A stretch of 64,000 bases of DNA from Verrucomicrobiaceae bacterium (GTDB lineage Bacteria > Verrucomicrobiota > Verrucomicrobiia > Verrucomicrobiales > Verrucomicrobiaceae). The stretch is from contig JAIXSY010000013.1 in NCBI GenBank assembly GCA_027484445.1, forward strand, positions 49,210 to 113,209. The letters run 5' to 3'. The notes beneath the pieces were generated by a model. The model searched no databases, was not told where the DNA came from, and saw nothing but the letters and a program-made list of their open reading frames with translations. Below are positions 28,451 through 37,129 of the stretch, piece after piece. Numbering within the stretch: position 1 is the stretch's first letter; each line of letters opens with the position of its first letter. A program made the translations under genes and the position numbers.

Positions 28451-29044
28451 ATGAAGACTCCCTCTGACAAAACCAATGGCCCTGTGCTGCGCGAGCACTC
28501 CTACGATGGCATCCAGGAATACGACCAGAAGCTGCCGAACTGGTGGCTCGCGACTTGGTACATCACGATGGTCTGGTTCGTCATCGCCTGGGTGGCCTAC
28601 TACCAGTTTGGCCTCGGCCAAAGCGACACCCATGAGGTGGAGCAGGCGATGGCCAAAATCGCGGAGCAGCAGAAGCAAGAGCTGGAACTCATCAGCGATG
28701 ACAAGCTCTGGGCGATGTCCAAGGACCCGAAGGTGGTGGAGGCGGGCGCGGCGACTTACGCGACGACCTGCGTGGCCTGCCATGCGCCGGACCTGAGCGC
28801 CCATCTGGCGGGGGCGAAGCTGCCCGGCCTGCCGTTGATCGACCAGGAGTGGAAGCACGGGGGAGCGCCGACGCAGATCCTGACCCTGGTGCGCAAAGGG
28901 GCACCGGATGTGACCAAGGGCATGCCCCCCTGGGAACCGCAGCTGGGTCTCCAGCGCGTGGTGGAGGTGGTGGCCTTCATCCTGAGCAAGCACAATCCCG
29001 GTGAACCGATCACTCTGGCGGCTGACTCTCCTTTGAAAAAGTAA
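28451..29044 (+). CDS. CcoP-like cbb3 oxidase subunit III with a single haem c site
   Basis: This 197-residue protein starts with the FixP/CcoP N-terminal domain (EHSYDGIQEYDQKLPNWWL, then one transmembrane helix at about 36-56). It ends with one cytochrome c domain (CVACH near residue 113, axial Met candidate in KGMPPW). Classical CcoP has two haem domains; here only one is present. CcoP passes electrons to the CcoN/CcoO catalytic subunits of cbb3 oxidase. Those genes are not adjacent; upstream is thioredoxin. CcoG follows after 26 bp. Confidence 0.85.
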   Translation: MKTPSDKTNGPVLREHSYDGIQEYDQKLPNWWLATWYITMVWFVIAWVAYYQFGLGQSDTHEVEQAMAKIAEQQKQELELISDDKLWAMSKDPKVVEAGAATYATTCVACHAPDLSAHLAGAKLPGLPLIDQEWKHGGAPTQILTLVRKGAPDVTKGMPPWEPQLGLQRVVEVVAFILSKHNPGEPITLAADSPLKK

Positions 29045-29070
29045 CGCTGCTTCGGCTCTCGCGTCCCATC

Positions 29071-30492
29071 ATGAATCTCCCCACGCTGGACACGCTCTCG
29101 ACCATCCACACCGATGGATCGCGGAAGTTTGTGCATCCTGCGGATGTGAAGGGGCGCTTCACTGCTTGGCGACGCTTCGCTGGCGGGCTTCTGCTGCTGA
29201 TTTACATCGCGTTGCCCTGGATTCCGGTGCGGGGTTACCCCGCTGTGTTTTTGGACGTGCAGGAGCGCCGCTTTCACTTCATGGGTCTGACCTTGGCCAC
29301 GCAGGACCTGTGGGTGGGCTTTTTCCTGATCACCGGGCTGGCCTTTTCTCTGTTCTACGTGACGGCACTTTTGGGTAGGGTGTGGTGTGGGTGGACCTGC
29401 CCTTACACGGTTTTCATGGAGCACGTGTATCGCCGGGTGGAGCGCCTGATCGATGGTGATGCCACGGCGCGCCGCCGGCTGGAGGATGCGCCGTGGACGA
29501 CGGAGAAAATCGTGAAGCGCGGGCTGAAGCACGGGCTCTTCTTGCTGATCTCGGCGGTGATCGCGCACATCTTCCTGAGCTACTTCGTCTCCATCCCGAA
29601 GCTGTATGAGATGATGAAAGGGCCGCCCACGCAGCACTGGGTGGCCTTTGGGGTGGTGACTTTCCTGACCGGGGCGCTGTACTTTGCCTTCAGTTGGTTT
29701 CGGGAGCAGTTCTGCATCATCCTGTGCCCGTATGGGCGCCTGCAATCGGCGCTGACAGATGACCACAGCGTGGTGATCGGCTACGATGCCGCGCGTGGTG
29801 AGCCGCGTGGCAAGGTCGGCAGCACCAGCGGTGCCTGCATCGACTGCCGCCGCTGCGTGCAGGTGTGCCCGACGGGCATCGACATCCGCAACGGCCTGCA
29901 GTTGGAGTGCATCGGCTGCGCGGCCTGCGTGGATGCCTGCGATGACATCATGACCAAGCTGAAGCGCCCGACGGGTCTCGTGCGCTACGATTCCTACACC
30001 GGGCTGAAGGGTGGCAAGACACGCCTCATCCGCCCGCGCACGATTTTCTACACCTTCATGCTGCTGGCAGGCATGGCCGCCTTTGGCTTTGCTGCCATGC
30101 GCATCTCACCCCTGCGGGCGAGTGCGGTGCGCATGATCGGTGCGCCCTTTTATGTGGCGGATGGCGTGGTGCGGAACCAGTTCCTGGTGCGCGTGATCAA
30201 CAAGCGCAACGAGCCTGCCTCCTACCGCCTCGAATTGGTGGGTGAGGCTCCGGCAGAGCTGAAGGCGACCGGCCTGGACCAGGTGCTGAAGGTCGGCCCG
30301 ATGGGGGAGGAGCAAAAGACGCTGGTGCTGTCCCTGCCCGAGACGGTGTTTCAAAAATCCTTTCGCCTGAAGGTCAAGGTCACCGATGCCGCCCGCGGTG
30401 ACAGCATGACGACGCGCGTCATGGAATTCCTGGGCCCTGATCCACGACTCCGCTCCGATGCACCTCTCGATCCGAAAGCTTTTCTTCAATAA
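29071..30492 (+). CDS. ccoG: CcoG/FixG-type cbb3 oxidase accessory protein
   Basis: This 473-residue membrane iron-sulfur protein has about five transmembrane helices, WCGWTCPYTVF in the first part, CPYGRLQSALTD, and two 4Fe-4S clusters (CIDCRRCVQVCPTGIDIRNG and CIGCAACVDACDDIM). A C-terminal Ig-like periplasmic domain (about 370-470) follows. CcoG is needed for copper delivery and assembly of cbb3 oxidase. It sits between the CcoP-like gene and a small membrane protein, in the usual ccoP-ccoG order; its 3' end overlaps the next small gene by 35 bp in another frame. Confidence 0.93.
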   Translation: MNLPTLDTLSTIHTDGSRKFVHPADVKGRFTAWRRFAGGLLLLIYIALPWIPVRGYPAVFLDVQERRFHFMGLTLATQDLWVGFFLITGLAFSLFYVTALLGRVWCGWTCPYTVFMEHVYRRVERLIDGDATARRRLEDAPWTTEKIVKRGLKHGLFLLISAVIAHIFLSYFVSIPKLYEMMKGPPTQHWVAFGVVTFLTGALYFAFSWFREQFCIILCPYGRLQSALTDDHSVVIGYDAARGEPRGKVGSTSGACIDCRRCVQVCPTGIDIRNGLQLECIGCAACVDACDDIMTKLKRPTGLVRYDSYTGLKGGKTRLIRPRTIFYTFMLLAGMAAFGFAAMRISPLRASAVRMIGAPFYVADGVVRNQFLVRVINKRNEPASYRLELVGEAPAELKATGLDQVLKVGPMGEEQKTLVLSLPETVFQKSFRLKVKVTDAARGDSMTTRVMEFLGPDPRLRSDAPLDPKAFLQ

Positions 30493-30616
30493 GCCTTGGC
30501 TGCTGCCCATCCTGGCGTTTCTGGCCTTTGTCAGCCTGTGGGTGGCCTTCATCTTCTTCGCCATGCAGCACAAGCCCCGGGAAGTGCCGCGTCTCGGCAT
30601 CCACCAGCGCGCATGA
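30458..30616 (+). CDS. Small single-pass membrane protein in the cbb3 cluster
   Basis: A 52-codon frame (ATG 30458, TGA 30614-30616) encodes a basic N-terminus (MHLSIRKLFFNKPW), one strong transmembrane helix (about 16-38) and a short basic tail (KPREVPRLGIHQRA). It overlaps the end of ccoG by 35 bp, and its stop overlaps the start of the next gene (ATGA), which argues strongly for translational coupling. The position, between ccoG and a SafE-type gene, is where ccoH or ccoS-type genes usually lie, but it is too short for CcoH and lacks a recognisable CcoS signature. It may help oxidase assembly. Confidence 0.7.
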   Translation: MHLSIRKLFFNKPWLLPILAFLAFVSLWVAFIFFAMQHKPREVPRLGIHQRA

Positions 30617-31305
30617 TGACCATCGACACCAGCGCGGCTGCCTTCCTGGCGGGCCTCGTCACCAGCATCCACTGCGTGGGCATGTGCGGGCCGCTTTCCT
30701 GCTCCTGGGCCATATCGGCCAAGGGCGGTGGCTTCATGCGGTCCACGGGCCTTTATCACGTGGGTAGGCTGCTCTCGTATGCTGCCGTGGGTGGCATCGC
30801 AGGCGCGGTGGGCGTGGTGCCGCTGGGCTTCTTCCAGCACGGCGCAGGCCTCGTGCTGCCTTGGCTGCTGGTGCTGGTCTTTGCCCTCGTGGGCGTGGGC
30901 CTGGATGCTTGGCTGCCCAAGCCGAAGTTCCTCAGTGCGGGTCTGCGCCAGGTGCAGGCGACCGCATTCCGCCTGCGTGGACCGGTGCGCGCGGGTTTGC
31001 TGGGCCTGGCCACGCCGCTGCTGCCCTGCGGGCCGCTTTACGTCATGTTCACCCTGGCGCTGGCCAATGGCAGCCCGAGCCGAGGGTCAGGTTTTGCTCT
31101 GGCCTTTGGCCTAGGCACGCTGCCGCTGCTCTGGCTGGCGCAGACGCAGCTGCACTGGTTAGGCGGTCGGCTCCCCCCGGCGACGATGCGGCGTGTGCAG
31201 CGCGGACTGGCCCTCGCTAGCGCCGTCATGATGGCTTGGCGACTGCGAGAGACGCTGAATTTTGGCAGCGAGGAGGTGCCGAGCTGCTGCCATGCGGGGC
31301 TGTAA
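30613..31305 (+). CDS. Sulfite exporter TauE/SafE family protein (cbb3-associated, DsbD_2-like)
   Basis: This 230-residue membrane protein has six predicted helices. It starts FLAGLVTSIHCVGMCGPLSC, the hallmark of the H-C-x-G-M-C-G-P group found beside ccoG/ccoI in many bacteria, and repeats a CGPLYVMF motif in the second half (LLPCGPLYVMF). The conserved Cys/Met residues suggest transport or handling of copper for cbb3 oxidase; direct evidence for the family is limited. The start codon overlaps the preceding small gene (ATGA), so the two are co-translated. The Cys-Cys-His tail (SCCHAGL) is unusual and might bind metal. Confidence 0.85.
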   Translation: MMTIDTSAAAFLAGLVTSIHCVGMCGPLSCSWAISAKGGGFMRSTGLYHVGRLLSYAAVGGIAGAVGVVPLGFFQHGAGLVLPWLLVLVFALVGVGLDAWLPKPKFLSAGLRQVQATAFRLRGPVRAGLLGLATPLLPCGPLYVMFTLALANGSPSRGSGFALAFGLGTLPLLWLAQTQLHWLGGRLPPATMRRVQRGLALASAVMMAWRLRETLNFGSEEVPSCCHAGL

Positions 31306-31406
31306 GGCTACTTTTTGAAAGGAAACTTTGTGAAACAGCGTCTCAATAGCCATTGACGAACGAATGGATTTCGTCACCTATTCCCCCGGCTCGTCTTTTC
31401 CCAATC

Positions 31407-32288
31407 ATGTACTCCACCTCGGCTCTCGCTTTGAATGTGCATTCCGGTCCGCAATCCCTGCGCCGTGAGGACCTGACGCGTGTGACCAGCCAGCAGCCCG
31501 CCACCCTGCGGATGCAGGTCCGCCAACCCCAGAATCACCTGGGCCTGTCCTGGATGGTTGCCCTGACCGCCTGCTTTTTCGCCGTCGGCGTCGCTGGTCT
31601 GTTCCGCCAGGACGAGACCCTGCCCGCCCTGCTTTCCGGTCTGCCGGGTGAGGGGCCAGGCGTGGCCGCAGCAGCGGGCATGGAGGCCATGATGATGGAC
31701 GTGCAGTCGTCCGAGGCGGTCGCTGAGCAGGCGAATGCCCTAGAAACCCCAGAGGTCACTGAGGTGCCACCCATGCCAGACACCCTGGAGATGACCCAGG
31801 ATCTGCCGGAAATGGAAGAGGCCCTGGTGGCCGAAGATTTGTTCGTCATCCCGGCCGCTCCAAGGGTGGAGACTGCCTTGCGTCCTGTCGATCCCGTCGA
31901 GCCAGCCCCGAAACCCATGGCGAAAGCGGCTCCTCGCCCAGCCAGTCGTGCCCCAGGCCCGCGCGCAGGTGGCAGCAGCAGTGGTGCCACAGGCTCTGTC
32001 GGCGGCAGCGGTGGTGCTGGCACAGCAGGCATGGCTTCAGCCCGTGGCAAATTCGTCATTCCCCGCCCGGCCTATCCCAGCTCTCTGCGGGCTCTTGGGG
32101 TCAGTGGCACGGTGCGCTTGAGCATTCAGGTCGGTGCGTCCGGGCGCGCAGAAAGCGTGGCTGTGGTCAGCAGCAGCGGCAGCGCAGCCTTGGATGCCTT
32201 TGCGGCCTCCTGGGTGCGGCGCAACGGACGCGGCCCATCGGGTGCTCCTGGCAACGTCATCGCCCCGCTCAGCTTCGTGCTGCGCTAA
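31407..32288 (+). CDS. TonB-like energy transducer
   Basis: This 293-residue protein has one transmembrane helix (about 52-72), an acidic/Pro/Ala-rich periplasmic linker (about 80-215) and a C-terminal TonB domain (AYPSSLRALGVSGTVRLSIQ near residue 230; ending PLSFVLR). TonB proteins transmit proton-motive force from ExbB/ExbD to outer-membrane receptors. The linker is acidic and Met-rich near its start, rather than the usual Glu-Pro/Lys-Pro repeats, and has a Gly/Ser-rich hinge. The next gene is exbB (22 bp). Confidence 0.88.
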   Translation: MYSTSALALNVHSGPQSLRREDLTRVTSQQPATLRMQVRQPQNHLGLSWMVALTACFFAVGVAGLFRQDETLPALLSGLPGEGPGVAAAAGMEAMMMDVQSSEAVAEQANALETPEVTEVPPMPDTLEMTQDLPEMEEALVAEDLFVIPAAPRVETALRPVDPVEPAPKPMAKAAPRPASRAPGPRAGGSSSGATGSVGGSGGAGTAGMASARGKFVIPRPAYPSSLRALGVSGTVRLSIQVGASGRAESVAVVSSSGSAALDAFAASWVRRNGRGPSGAPGNVIAPLSFVLR

Positions 32289-32310
32289 GCTTTCTTCTTC
32301 CATATTCCGC

Positions 32311-32943
32311 ATGTTTGTCCCCCCCCTGCCTGTCGCCAACGCGGTCGTTGAGTTCATCGTCAAAGGAGGCCCCATCATGTATCCCATCCTCGTGGTGGGG
32401 GTGGCGGCTGCTTGTGTCATCCTGGAGCGCCTCTTCTGGTGGTCCCGGCTGCGCCTCGGGCGCAAGCCGCGCCTGCTGGAGGAAACCTACGCCGCCCTAG
32501 ATGCGGGCGATGTCCAGCGCGCCATGAGCCTGTCCAAGGACAGCAGCGATCCGGTGGTGCGCATGGTTCACCACGGCCTGAACCACCACCACACCTCCCT
32601 GCAAGGAGCGCTGGAAGTGGCTGCCGGTCAGGAGCTGCAGTCGGCAGGGCGCTTCCTGAGCGCCATGGACACCATCGTCACCCTCGGGCCCCTTCTGGGT
32701 CTGCTGGGCACCGTCACCGGCATCATGGGTTCCTTCACCTCCATTGGCGATTCAGAATTGGCCGTGGAAAAGGTCACGGGTGGCATTGGCGAGGCCCTCA
32801 TCGCCACCGCAGCAGGCCTCGGCATCGCCATCACCACACTGATCCCGATGAACTTCTTCCACAGCCGCCTGGCCCGGCTCCAGTTCGAGCTCGAAGCCGC
32901 TGCCAACAACGTCATCATCCTCGTCACCCAGCGCAAAGGCTGA
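32311..32943 (+). CDS. exbB: ExbB/TolQ/MotA family proton channel protein
   Basis: This 210-residue protein has three transmembrane helices and the family motif block LGPLLGLLGTVTGIMGSF followed by GIGEALIATAAGLGIAI. With ExbD it forms the proton channel that energises TonB. ATG 32311 is chosen; the upstream in-frame extension is inside the TonB gene. Gene order TonB-ExbB-ExbD with short gaps indicates one operon. Confidence 0.92.
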   Translation: MFVPPLPVANAVVEFIVKGGPIMYPILVVGVAAACVILERLFWWSRLRLGRKPRLLEETYAALDAGDVQRAMSLSKDSSDPVVRMVHHGLNHHHTSLQGALEVAAGQELQSAGRFLSAMDTIVTLGPLLGLLGTVTGIMGSFTSIGDSELAVEKVTGGIGEALIATAAGLGIAITTLIPMNFFHSRLARLQFELEAAANNVIILVTQRKG

Positions 32944-33009
32944 CCTTAGCCGCCACGAGCCTGGAGCTTAGCCCTGGATGGCTCTCCATTTCCCCTGCAC
33001 GTTCCCTCT

Positions 33010-33456
33010 GTGAAGCTTCACTCACCCATCCCTCAGAAAAAGACCCGTCTGGAGATCATCCCGTTGATCGACGTGATGTTCTTCCTGCTGGCTTCTTTCA
33101 TGATGGTCAGCCTCACGATGACCAAGCAGCAGACCATCAAGGTCAACCTGCCGTCCGCAGCGGCCAGCCAGCCGGACTTCAAGCCGGACATGATCAACAT
33201 TGGCGTCAGTGCCTCGGGCGACATTCATCTGGACACCCAGATGATCAGCCTGCCGGATCTGGAGAAAAAGCTTGCCGCTCGGCGCGCGCAGGACCCAAAC
33301 ACGCCCGTTTACATCAGCGGCGATGCTGAAACCCGCCATGCCGACATGGTGCGCGCGTTGGATACCGTGCGCCGGGCTGGTTTTGCCAAAATCGCCTTCA
33401 ATGTTAGGCCGGTCACCCCCGGCGTGGCTGCTCCCCCCCCCGCTCCTGCGAAATGA
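33010..33456 (+). CDS. exbD: ExbD/TolR family biopolymer transport protein
   Basis: This 148-residue protein has a single N-terminal helix with the essential Asp in IPLIDVMFFLLASFM (near residue 21), followed by a periplasmic domain ending in a Pro/Ala tail. It starts with GTG at 33010. The Asp carries protons in the ExbB-ExbD channel. Its stop overlaps the start of the next gene (ATGA), so the coiled-coil protein belongs to the same operon. Confidence 0.92.
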   Translation: MKLHSPIPQKKTRLEIIPLIDVMFFLLASFMMVSLTMTKQQTIKVNLPSAAASQPDFKPDMINIGVSASGDIHLDTQMISLPDLEKKLAARRAQDPNTPVYISGDAETRHADMVRALDTVRRAGFAKIAFNVRPVTPGVAAPPPAPAK

Positions 33457-33995
33457 AGCGCGTCCTCCTTGCCCTTCTCATTCTGCTTTCTCTGGGCCTG
33501 TGCGGCATCTGCCTAGTGCAGTGGCAGCGTGAATTCCACCTGCGCAGCAGGATCTCTGAGCTGCGCACCGCCTTGGTCGGCGAAAACAAGCTGCGCGTCG
33601 AGGCTGAGGCCAAGGTGGAGCAATACGGCCAGGAAATCGAGCGACTGAACGCCATCCGCAAGGAGATCGAATCCCGCCTCGTCGATCTCACGGAGGAAGT
33701 CCAGGCGCTCACCCAAGACCAGAGCGCACGCGGCTACAGCATCGCCCTGCTCATGAATGAGACCCTGAGAGCACGGAGCGAGCTAAAGGCCTATCAAAAG
33801 CTGGCCGGTCAGGGCAGCGATGTGCTGAAGAAGCACAACGAGACTGTGACGGCGCAAAACCTTGCCATCGAAAAAGCCAATGACCAATTGCGCCAGCTCG
33901 CGCAGCAGCGCGACGAAGCCATCGCCCGCCTGAATGAACGCACGCGTGAGTTCAACGAGTTGGTCGAAAAATACAACAAGCTGAGCAAGCGCTGA
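33453..33995 (+). CDS. Membrane-anchored coiled-coil protein in the TonB-ExbBD operon
   Basis: This 180-residue protein has one N-terminal transmembrane helix (about 4-23) and an almost continuous coiled coil (about 30-178) rich in Glu, Arg, Gln and Leu, facing the periplasm. No known domain was recognised. Translational coupling to exbD (ATGA overlap) suggests a structural role with this TonB system, perhaps spanning the periplasm; this is inference from position. Confidence 0.8.
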   Translation: MKRVLLALLILLSLGLCGICLVQWQREFHLRSRISELRTALVGENKLRVEAEAKVEQYGQEIERLNAIRKEIESRLVDLTEEVQALTQDQSARGYSIALLMNETLRARSELKAYQKLAGQGSDVLKKHNETVTAQNLAIEKANDQLRQLAQQRDEAIARLNERTREFNELVEKYNKLSKR

Positions 33996-34013
33996 ACCTG
34001 AGTCAGGCAGCCA

Positions 34014-34685
34014 TCAAGCCCCGTGCTCGCGCACCCACTCTCCTGCACGCAGGTAAAGCTCCGCCGCGCTGCGCAGGTTCAGTTTCTCTTTGATGCGTGA
34101 CCGGTAGGTCTCCACCGTGCTTTCGCCCAGGCTCAGCATTTCGGCGATTTCCCGCGTGCTGCGCCCTTTTCCCAGCAGGTGAAAGACCTCTAGCTCACGG
34201 TCAGCCAGCAGCTCCATGCCCGCCAGCTGCCGGCGTCCTGGCTTTTGCGTCATGCGGGCCAGCAGCTTCGCGTTCATGGTGCGGCTCACATAGACATCCC
34301 CATGCACCACGCTGCGGATTGCGGTCACGACTTCTTGGGAGGCTTCATTTTTGCTGATGTAGCCACGCGCTCCAGCCCGCAGGGCACGCTCGGCGTAGAG
34401 ATCCTCATCGTGCATGGAGAGCACCAGCACCTTCATCTCGATGCCGCGTGCTTTGATGTCCTTCAGCAACTCCAAGCCGCAGGAGCCCCGCAGCGTCAGA
34501 TCCAGGATGGCCACATCGGGCCTGCATTCCTCGATCAGGCGCATGGCATCGCGGATGTTGTCCGCCTCTCCGCAGATGCTCAGGCCGAGTTCGCGGCTGA
34601 TCAGCGCGGCGAGATGCTCACGAAACATAGGATGATCCTCGATCAAAAGGATCTTGCACGGAGAGGGAGGGGGCGCGTTCAACAT
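34014..34685 (-). CDS. NarL/LuxR-family response regulator
   Basis: This 223-residue protein has a receiver domain (IEDHPMFREHL; phospho-acceptor Asp in VAILDLTLRG; GYISKNEA with the conserved Lys) and a LuxR DNA-binding domain (LADRELEVFHLLGKGRSTREIAEMLSLGESTVETYR). It lies 17 bp downstream of a sensor kinase gene on the same strand and is its likely partner. Convergent with the TonB operon (18 bp between stops). Confidence 0.93.
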   Translation of the reverse strand: MLNAPPPSPCKILLIEDHPMFREHLAALISRELGLSICGEADNIRDAMRLIEECRPDVAILDLTLRGSCGLELLKDIKARGIEMKVLVLSMHDEDLYAERALRAGARGYISKNEASQEVVTAIRSVVHGDVYVSRTMNAKLLARMTQKPGRRQLAGMELLADRELEVFHLLGKGRSTREIAEMLSLGESTVETYRSRIKEKLNLRSAAELYLRAGEWVREHGA

Positions 34686-34702
34686 GGGGAAAGAGGTTCA
34701 GT

Positions 34703-35785
34703 TCAGGGGGAAAGGGGAGCGGTCAGGGGCTGCACGAGGCGGATGCAGGTGCCACCGCCAGGTCGGGGTTCAAAGTTCAGGCTGGCGCCGATGCTGCGCG
34801 CGCGGTAGCGCATGGTGCGCTGGCCCATGCCTTCCGGGTTGCGACTGCTGCTCTGGCCCAGGCCTTGGCCATCGTCTTCGATCACCATCTGCAGCCTGTC
34901 TTTTTCCACGCCCAGGTGGATCGTGATCTTCGTGGGGGCGGCATGGCGTACCGCGTTGGACACGGCTTCTTGGGCGATGCGGTAGAGATGCATCGCCTCC
35001 TCGGGCGAATGGATCTGCACCTCGCCTTTTTCTTCCACCCTGATCTCCAGACCCGTCAGTCGGGAAAGCGTCGTGGCCAGGTCACGCAGCGCGGCGGAGA
35101 GGCCGATGCGATCGACATGCACGGGAAAGATGCCGCGTGCTAGGTCCCGTGCCTCCATCACAGCCTGGCGCAACGATTCTTCAAGGGCCATCGCATCCTC
35201 TGCCTGGGGGCTGCCCTGTGCGCTCAGCTCATCCGCCAGCACTCGTGTCGCGCAGCCAATGGCGGCCAGTTGCTGGCACAGGCCATCGTGCAGATCACGT
35301 CCGATGCGCTGCTGCTCATGCTCACTCACGCTGACGATGTCTGCCTCCAGCTGCTGGCGCTCTTCCAGGACCTGGATGTAGGCTGCGTCCGCCTCCTGGC
35401 GCTTGCGGATGCCACGCACAGCGAAGATGACGACGATGAAGTAGAACTCACGATTGAGCAGGGCCCAGAAGTAGCCCAGGGAGGTGTTGTAAGGATGGAC
35501 ATCACGGTTCGCATACCACCAGACGGCACCTGAAAACACGGAGATCAGCACGCCCTGCCATGCGCTGCCCCACCACACTGCCTGCACGATGGGCACAGCG
35601 TAAAAGATGAACAGGCTCACCTCCCAGCCGGTGATGTCATCCACCCAACCCACCAGCAGCGTCAGCAGCACTGCGAGCAAAAGGCTCAACCCACGAGGCA
35701 AACGACGCATGAGCTGGGTCATCGCCGATTCTGCGCGATGCATGGCCTCAGATGCCTGAAAGGAATGGCTAGCCCCTGGATTCAT
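34703..35785 (-). CDS. Membrane sensor histidine kinase (HisKA_3/NarX-like)
   Basis: This 360-residue protein has a membrane domain of about four helices (residues 28-125), a short coiled coil and a kinase core. The phospho-acceptor His is in IGRDLHDGLCQQLAAIG (near residue 165). The ATPase part has RIAQEAVSNAVRHAAPTKI, EDDGQGLG and GMGQRTMRYRA, equivalent to N, G1 and G2 boxes. No periplasmic sensor domain is visible, so it may sense the membrane itself. Pairs with the adjacent response regulator. Confidence 0.9.
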   Translation of the reverse strand: MNPGASHSFQASEAMHRAESAMTQLMRRLPRGLSLLLAVLLTLLVGWVDDITGWEVSLFIFYAVPIVQAVWWGSAWQGVLISVFSGAVWWYANRDVHPYNTSLGYFWALLNREFYFIVVIFAVRGIRKRQEADAAYIQVLEERQQLEADIVSVSEHEQQRIGRDLHDGLCQQLAAIGCATRVLADELSAQGSPQAEDAMALEESLRQAVMEARDLARGIFPVHVDRIGLSAALRDLATTLSRLTGLEIRVEEKGEVQIHSPEEAMHLYRIAQEAVSNAVRHAAPTKITIHLGVEKDRLQMVIEDDGQGLGQSSSRNPEGMGQRTMRYRARSIGASLNFEPRPGGGTCIRLVQPLTAPLSP

Positions 35786-35994
35786 GTGCGCGAAAAGAAA
35801 GTCCGTGATGGATGCCTCTGCGCGGATTCGGCAGAGGCGGTCACTGAATAACGCGGAGAGAGCTTATCGCTAGCGCCTGCTACACGCTGGCAGAGGTCAG
35901 TGGGCAGGCTTGGAGGCATGGCAGGCCGTCTTGGATTCATGCAGGACTTTACGCCATGCTGCCGCAGGCTGACTCCTCGGGCACCTGACAGGAG

Positions 35995-36015
35995 CTGTAG
36001 CGTCAAATGCTACAG
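35995..36015. promoter_or_regulatory. Candidate LacI-type operator
   Basis: An inverted repeat CTGTAGC-GTCAAAT-GCTACAG lies 35 bp upstream of the LacI-family gene. Symmetry and position fit an autoregulatory operator; odd spacing of the arms (7 bp) is less usual for LacI proteins. Not proven. Confidence 0.45.
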
Positions 36016-36049
36016 GTGGAGCTTGTTTGACCGGACGGACTTGCCAGGG

Positions 36050-37129
36050 ATGACTCACGCCATGCCTGCCCAGCCCCAGCCTACGCTCAAGGACATCGCC
36101 CGCGCCACGGGCGTCTCCATCATGACTGTCTCTCGTGTGCTTCGTGGTGCACCGAAGGTTTCGCCCGAACGACGTGCTGAGGTGCTGGAGGCTGCGCGCC
36201 GAATGAACTACCAGCCCGACCCGCACCTCATGCGCATGATGCAGGCCGTGCGCAGCCGAAAGGTGAAGCGCCTGCGGGCCGTGATCGCCATCATCCGCGA
36301 GCATGTGCCTCAGGATGGTCTGCTGAGCCCCTCCTATCAATACGTGCCGGTCGAGCCTATCCGCCGCCGTGCCCACGCTCATGGTTATGCCGTGGAGGAG
36401 TTCTTTTTGGGCAAGGATGGGCTGACGCCCGCGAAGCTGCAAAAGATCCTGCACGCGCGCGGCATTGAGGGTGTCCTTGTCTCTCCGCAGAGCCTGCAGC
36501 TGCCTTGCAGCCGCATCGATTATACGCCCTACGCGGCGGTCACGTTTGGCAATGCGATGAGCTCCCCCGCGCTGCACATGTGCGCGGGCAACATGACGCT
36601 GGGCATCCACATGGCGGCGGAGCAGCTCGCCGCCCGTGGCTATCAGCGCATTGGCGTGGCGGTCACGCGCTGGATTGTGAATCGCTCCCAGTTTGGCTAC
36701 AGCGGCGGCTTGTTTCATTGGCAGCACAGCCTTCCGCCCGCATCGCGTGTGCCGCTGCTCTTGTTTCCGAGCAATGACATCAGCCGTGGCTTCGAGGCTT
36801 TTTCCCAATGGATGCGCGAGCACAAGCCCGATGCGATCATCAGCTTCGATACCCATGTGCCAGGCTGGCTGCGCAGGCTCGGGCATCGTTTTCCGCAGGA
36901 CATTGGTTTTGTCGTGCATGACTGGACGCCGAAGATGGCAGCCTACGCGGGCATTGACCAGCAGCGCGATCACCTCGCTGCCGCAGCGGTCGATCTCGTG
37001 GTGACGCAGCTTTCGCAAAACGAGCATGGCATCCCCGAGGTGCCACGGCAGATCATGATTCCCCCGCGCTGGGTGGAGGGGCCGAGCCTTCGCCCTCTGC
37101 CCACAGTGGCGCAAAGCCGGTCGCGCTAG
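36050..37129 (+). CDS. LacI family transcriptional regulator
   Basis: This 359-residue protein has the LacI N-terminal helix-turn-helix and hinge (TLKDIARATGVSIMTVSRVL, then LEAARRMNYQPDPHLMRMM) and a periplasmic-binding-protein-like effector domain (about 75-345; RGIEGVLVSPQ, AAEQLAARGYQRIGVAVT, DIGFVVHDWTPKMA). The effector is unknown but such regulators usually bind sugars. ATG 36050 is used; ATG 36062 is an alternative. The 3' end overlaps the convergent cysteine desulfurase gene by 4 bp. Confidence 0.9.
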   Translation: MTHAMPAQPQPTLKDIARATGVSIMTVSRVLRGAPKVSPERRAEVLEAARRMNYQPDPHLMRMMQAVRSRKVKRLRAVIAIIREHVPQDGLLSPSYQYVPVEPIRRRAHAHGYAVEEFFLGKDGLTPAKLQKILHARGIEGVLVSPQSLQLPCSRIDYTPYAAVTFGNAMSSPALHMCAGNMTLGIHMAAEQLAARGYQRIGVAVTRWIVNRSQFGYSGGLFHWQHSLPPASRVPLLLFPSNDISRGFEAFSQWMREHKPDAIISFDTHVPGWLRRLGHRFPQDIGFVVHDWTPKMAAYAGIDQQRDHLAAAAVDLVVTQLSQNEHGIPEVPRQIMIPPRWVEGPSLRPLPTVAQSRSR

